Part shown: positions 61,363 to 64,000 of the stretch, piece by piece
Layout of the letters: each line of letters begins with the position of its first letter
Position numbering within the stretch: the stretch's first letter is position 1
DNA from: Buttiauxella sp. B2
GTDB lineage: Bacteria; Pseudomonadota; Gammaproteobacteria; Enterobacterales; Enterobacteriaceae
Direction of reading: 5' to 3'
NCBI RefSeq assembly: GCF_006376615.1
Contig: NZ_VEXQ01000014.1
Location: 54,939-118,938, forward strand
Length of the DNA stretch: 64,000 nucleotides
Position numbers and translations under genes: made by a program
The notes under the pieces: generated by a model
Told to the model about the DNA's origin: nothing
The model's database searches: none
Seen by the model: the letters and a program-made list of their open reading frames with translations, nothing else

Positions 61363-62349
61363 TTAATACATTGGCGTTAATGTTAGTGGTGGTTCACGCA
61401 GAACCCGAACCTGCTCTGTAAAAGTCGCAGTTTGTGTTCTCCAGTAATCTTCGTCGGTAAGCCACGGAAAATTCCTGGGAAAAGCAGGATCATCCCAGCG
61501 TCGAATTATCCACGCGAGATAATAAACCATACGCATTGCTCGTAAAGGTTCTATGAGCGCAATTTCGTCTGATTCAAAGGAGGTAAATTCTTCATATGCT
61601 TCGACAATCATTTCAAGCTGCATTCTCTGCTCGGATTTGTCACCGTTAAGAAGCATCCAGATATCCTGAACTGCCGGACCATTGCGGGCATCATCCAGAT
61701 CGACAAACAGAGGGCCATCGCGCCAGAGAATATTCCCAGGATGACAGTCACCATGTAGACGCAATGCTTGAAAATCCGCATTCCAGTGCAGTTTCACTTC
61801 CTCAATTAATGCATCGGTTGCTTTGAGAAAGTTCTTCTTAAGGGCTGATGGAATGAGAGGCGTATGTTCAAACAGTTCACGCGGTTCAAATAAATATTCA
61901 CTTAAACCCATGTCAGGGCGGGCTGAAAACTGCTTGCGACGCCCGGTTTGATGAATGCGGCCAAGATAACGACCCACCCATTCCATTTGATCAAGATTAT
62001 CGGTTTCATATTGTCTCCCGCCTAAACTAGGAAACACAGCGTACATAAACCCTTGATGATGTAATAACGTTTGGCCGTTGAAATGCAGAGGAGCTGCGAC
62101 AGGAACCTCTTCAGCTTGCAGTTCAAGTGCAAACTGATGCTCTTCTTCTATTTGCGTTGGAGACCAGCGATGGGGGCGGTAAAACTTCACCACATAACGT
62201 TTACGAGCCTCATCTTGAAATTGATAGACGCGGTTTTCAAAACTGTTCAATGGGGTCAAGCCGGAATCCACCCGTATACCCTGCTCAAAGAGGGCATCCA
62301 TGATGGTATCCGGATGTAATGTCTGAAAATTGAAAGCACTGTCTGTCAT
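61363..62349 (-). CDS. srkA: Stress response kinase A (YihE/RdoA)
   Basis: Eukaryotic-like Ser/Thr kinase of the aminoglycoside-phosphotransferase fold, 328 aa as in E. coli. Catalytic loop [17 protein letters not shown] (about 197-213) and metal-binding [11 protein letters not shown]. Counteracts MazF-linked death pathways and responds to Cpx envelope stress. Transcribed with dsbA. Confidence 0.97.
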   Translation of the reverse strand: MTDSAFNFQTLHPDTIMDALFEQGIRVDSGLTPLNSFENRVYQFQDEARKRYVVKFYRPHRWSPTQIEEEHQFALELQAEEVPVAAPLHFNGQTLLHHQGFMYAVFPSLGGRQYETDNLDQMEWVGRYLGRIHQTGRRKQFSARPDMGLSEYLFEPRELFEHTPLIPSALKKNFLKATDALIEEVKLHWNADFQALRLHGDCHPGNILWRDGPLFVDLDDARNGPAVQDIWMLLNGDKSEQRMQLEMIVEAYEEFTSFESDEIALIEPLRAMRMVYYLAWIIRRWDDPAFPRNFPWLTDEDYWRTQTATFTEQVRVLREPPLTLTPMY

Positions 62350-62425
62350 CCAGGCAACCGACTGTAAATATGAATAATTGAGGATAACATTTCATAGCCG
62401 TTAAAGTGGCCTGGCTTACAAGCTT

Positions 62426-62695
62426 TTACTCTTTAATTACGCCACGGGCACGCAATAGTGCAGTCTTAAAATCTTCCTCGTAATCCTTCTTAATGCCCGG
62501 AATAACAGCATCTTTCTCAGAATCACGCATTTTCAGATGATAGATAAGCACATCATCAGTGAGATCAGTTAATTCACCGGTATAACCTGACTCTTTGCTA
62601 AGTTTCTGCAAAAATTGAATCAAGTTGAGATCCGGCTCTTTCTGCCATGCGGGCTGAAGTAGCTCGAGCAGTTCGTTAAGGCGTTTACATTTCAT
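62426..62695 (-). CDS. yihD: DUF1040 family protein YihD
   Basis: Small cytoplasmic protein of 89 aa starting [20 protein letters not shown], same length as E. coli YihD. Function unknown. The minus-strand sequence has AGGAGC about 5 bp before the start. Divergent from mobA, upstream of srkA by 76 bp. Confidence 0.93.
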   Translation of the reverse strand: MKCKRLNELLELLQPAWQKEPDLNLIQFLQKLSKESGYTGELTDLTDDVLIYHLKMRDSEKDAVIPGIKKDYEEDFKTALLRARGVIKE

Positions 62696-62767
62696 GATTG
62701 TGCTCCTTTCACATGAGAGATATCACACGTTAGCAGGGTCAAACCCACATTAAAAGAGGCGATATAA

Positions 62768-63349
62768 GTGAGATGTTTAACAGAAGTTACTGGTGTGGTG
62801 TTAGCGGGAGGAAGGGCGACAAGAATGGGGGGTCAGGATAAGGGACTCATCAAGCTTAATGGCCAGTCTTTGTTCGAGCGAGTCATCAGTAAACTCGCAC
62901 CGCAGGTCAATAATGTGGTGATCAGTGCCAATAGAAATATCGAAAAATATCAGTCTGTTGGATTTCCTGTTCTGAGCGATACACTACCGGATTATCCGGG
63001 GCCATTGGCAGGAATGTTGTCAGCAATGCAGCATCTGAGCAGCGAGTGGTTTCTGTTTTGCCCTTGCGATACACCCAATATTCCAGATGACCTGGCATAC
63101 AAACTTTGGTCACAGAAGGGAGTATCAGTTTCCGTATGGGTAAATGATGGAGAGCGAGACCATCCAACCATTGCACTTTTGCACCGTAGAATTATATCGC
63201 AGCTTGAAGAGTATCTGGATTCGGGTGAACGCAGAGTCATGGTTTTTCTACGTGAAGTAGGTGGACGGGCCGTAGTGTTTCCGAATCAGGCGCAAAATTT
63301 TATAAACGTAAATACACCTGCAGACCTTGCCCAATGGGAGAATAAATAG
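62768..63349 (+). CDS. mobA: Molybdenum cofactor guanylyltransferase
   Basis: Transfers GMP from GTP to molybdopterin, forming the guanine dinucleotide cofactor for DMSO-reductase-family enzymes. GTG start 62768, 193 aa; AGAGG lies 8 bp upstream, and the only nearby ATG is out of frame. Nucleotidyltransferase motif VVLAGGRATRMGGQDKGL, DYPGPLAGMLSAM, FCPCDTPNIP and INVNTPADL match the family. mobB begins immediately after the stop. Confidence 0.97.
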   Translation: MRCLTEVTGVVLAGGRATRMGGQDKGLIKLNGQSLFERVISKLAPQVNNVVISANRNIEKYQSVGFPVLSDTLPDYPGPLAGMLSAMQHLSSEWFLFCPCDTPNIPDDLAYKLWSQKGVSVSVWVNDGERDHPTIALLHRRIISQLEEYLDSGERRVMVFLREVGGRAVVFPNQAQNFINVNTPADLAQWENK

Positions 63350-63853
63350 ATGTTGCCACTGTTATCATTTGCTGCCTCAAGTGGGATGGGGAAAACGACA
63401 CTGTTGAAGAGGGTCATCCCTTTGCTTAATGAACGTGGCATTCGCCCGGGCCTGATAAAGCATACGCATCATGATATGGATGTCGATATACCAGGGAAAG
63501 ACAGCTACGAGTTACGCAAAGCCGGTGCGGCTCAAACAATAATTGCGAGCCAAAAGCGTTGGGCTCTTATGACTGAGACTCCTGATGAAAATGAGTTAGA
63601 TCTATACTATCTCGCTAGCCGAATGGATGAGTCTTCATTGGATGTAATACTGGTGGAAGGTTTTAAACATGAGCCGGTGCCAAAGATATTGCTCTACAGA
63701 AAGGGGGGGTCACAAAGTTTTGATGAATTAGTGATCGATAGTCATGTTATTGCTATCGCCACTGATATTGAACTGAGCACGTCACTACCCATTTTAGATA
63801 TAAACAATCCAAAGCAACTTGCTGATTTTATTATTACTTGGCTGAAAAAATAG
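63350..63853 (+). CDS. mobB: Molybdopterin-guanine dinucleotide biosynthesis adaptor MobB
   Basis: GTP-binding partner of MobA, not essential for cofactor formation. 167 aa. Walker A ASSGMGKTT near residues 8-16, GLIKHTHHDMDVD, and KDSYELRKAGAAQT are family hallmarks; VEGFKHEP carries the Walker-B-like acidic region. Zero spacing from mobA, implying translational coupling. Next to an rrn operon, as mobB is to rrnA in E. coli. Confidence 0.97.
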   Translation: MLPLLSFAASSGMGKTTLLKRVIPLLNERGIRPGLIKHTHHDMDVDIPGKDSYELRKAGAAQTIIASQKRWALMTETPDENELDLYYLASRMDESSLDVILVEGFKHEPVPKILLYRKGGSQSFDELVIDSHVIAIATDIELSTSLPILDINNPKQLADFIITWLKK

Positions 63854-63923
63854 AAGAAAAAATAGAAATTGCATGATGGGAATCGGGGATTAATGAGGTG
63901 TTTTTATAAACTACAGACAGCAA

Positions 63924-63955
63924 AAAGCCCTGTACGTCAGTACAGGGCTTTCCAC
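63924..63955 (-). terminator. rRNA operon terminator
   Basis: Minus strand: AAAGCCCTGTAC, loop TGAC, GTACAGGGCTTT, T-run (plus-strand 63924-63951). A 12-bp perfect stem just after the 5S gene. Confidence 0.95.
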
Positions 63956-63962
63956 TTATTTG

Positions 63963-64000
63963 GAGCCTGGCAGTTCCCTACTCTCGCATGGGGAGACCCC
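63963..64000 (-). rRNA. rrf: 5S ribosomal RNA, 3' end (partial)
   Basis: The plus strand from 63965 reads GCCTGGCAGTTCCCTACTCT and on to CATGGGGAGACCCC, the reverse complement of the 3' end of enterobacterial 5S rRNA. Only the last ~38 nt are in the window; the rest of the operon lies beyond base 64000. The mobB neighbour suggests it corresponds to rrnA. Confidence 0.96.

Overview
This window is chromosomal DNA from a member of the Enterobacteriaceae (Gammaproteobacteria). Nearly every gene has a close E. coli-type counterpart, and signature loci are present: Spot 42 RNA (spf), CsrC, glnALG with a sigma54/NtrC control region, rph-pyrE with its attenuator, and ligB. Two features show it is not E. 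coli: the lipopolysaccharide (LPS) core cluster has the Klebsiella/Serratia-like layout (wabG, wabH, wabN, waaE) instead of the E. coli waaGPBIJ layout, and gene order differs. The genus cannot be fixed by eye; an enterobacterium of roughly 50% GC such as a Buttiauxella- or Kluyvera-like organism would fit.

Layout. 1-5,900: 3' end of gpmM, then envC and yibQ (cell separation), followed by two extra glycosyltransferase-like genes. 5,900-8,150: tdh and kbl (threonine catabolism), reverse strand. 8,365-22,767: LPS core island hldD-waaF-waaC-GT9-GT2-waaL, wabN on the opposite strand, waaQ-wabG-wabH-GT2, waaA-waaE-coaD. 22,770-33,000: mutM-rpmG-rpmB, radC, coaBC-dut, slmA, rph-pyrE, yicC, yicG, ligB. 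33,000-43,500: gmk-rpoZ-spoT-trmH-recG, gltS, xanP, yicH. 43,500-64,000: fabY-dtd-yihY-yihX, bipA, glnA-glnL-glnG, hemN, a small membrane ORF, yihI, csrC, engB, spf, polA, yihG, dsbA-srkA, yihD, mobA-mobB, and the terminator and 3' end of a 5S rRNA gene (an rrn operon entering from the right, reverse strand).

The core-LPS genes act in sequence: HldD makes the heptose donor, WaaA adds Kdo, WaaC and WaaF add Hep I and II, WaaE, WaaQ, WabG, WabH and WabN build the outer parts, and WaaL ligates O antigen. glnALG is a self-regulating nitrogen module. gmk-rpoZ-spoT-trmH-recG couples GTP supply, RNA polymerase and ppGpp turnover.

Points that stand out: a junction at about 43,510 that joins the two E. 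coli replichore flanks (yicH next to fabY), which implies an inversion spanning oriC; two 126-bp copies of an inverted-repeat element, one inside the pyrE leader and one inside the glnA 3' UTR; a DnaA-box/GATC cluster upstream of polA; a terminator-like tandem hairpin near csrC with no gene upstream of it on the same strand; a 44-residue membrane ORF between yihI and hemN; an exported-looking DNA ligase (LigB); and AT-rich, probably transferred core-LPS genes. No CRISPR array, insertion sequence, prophage or obviously novel defence system was found.
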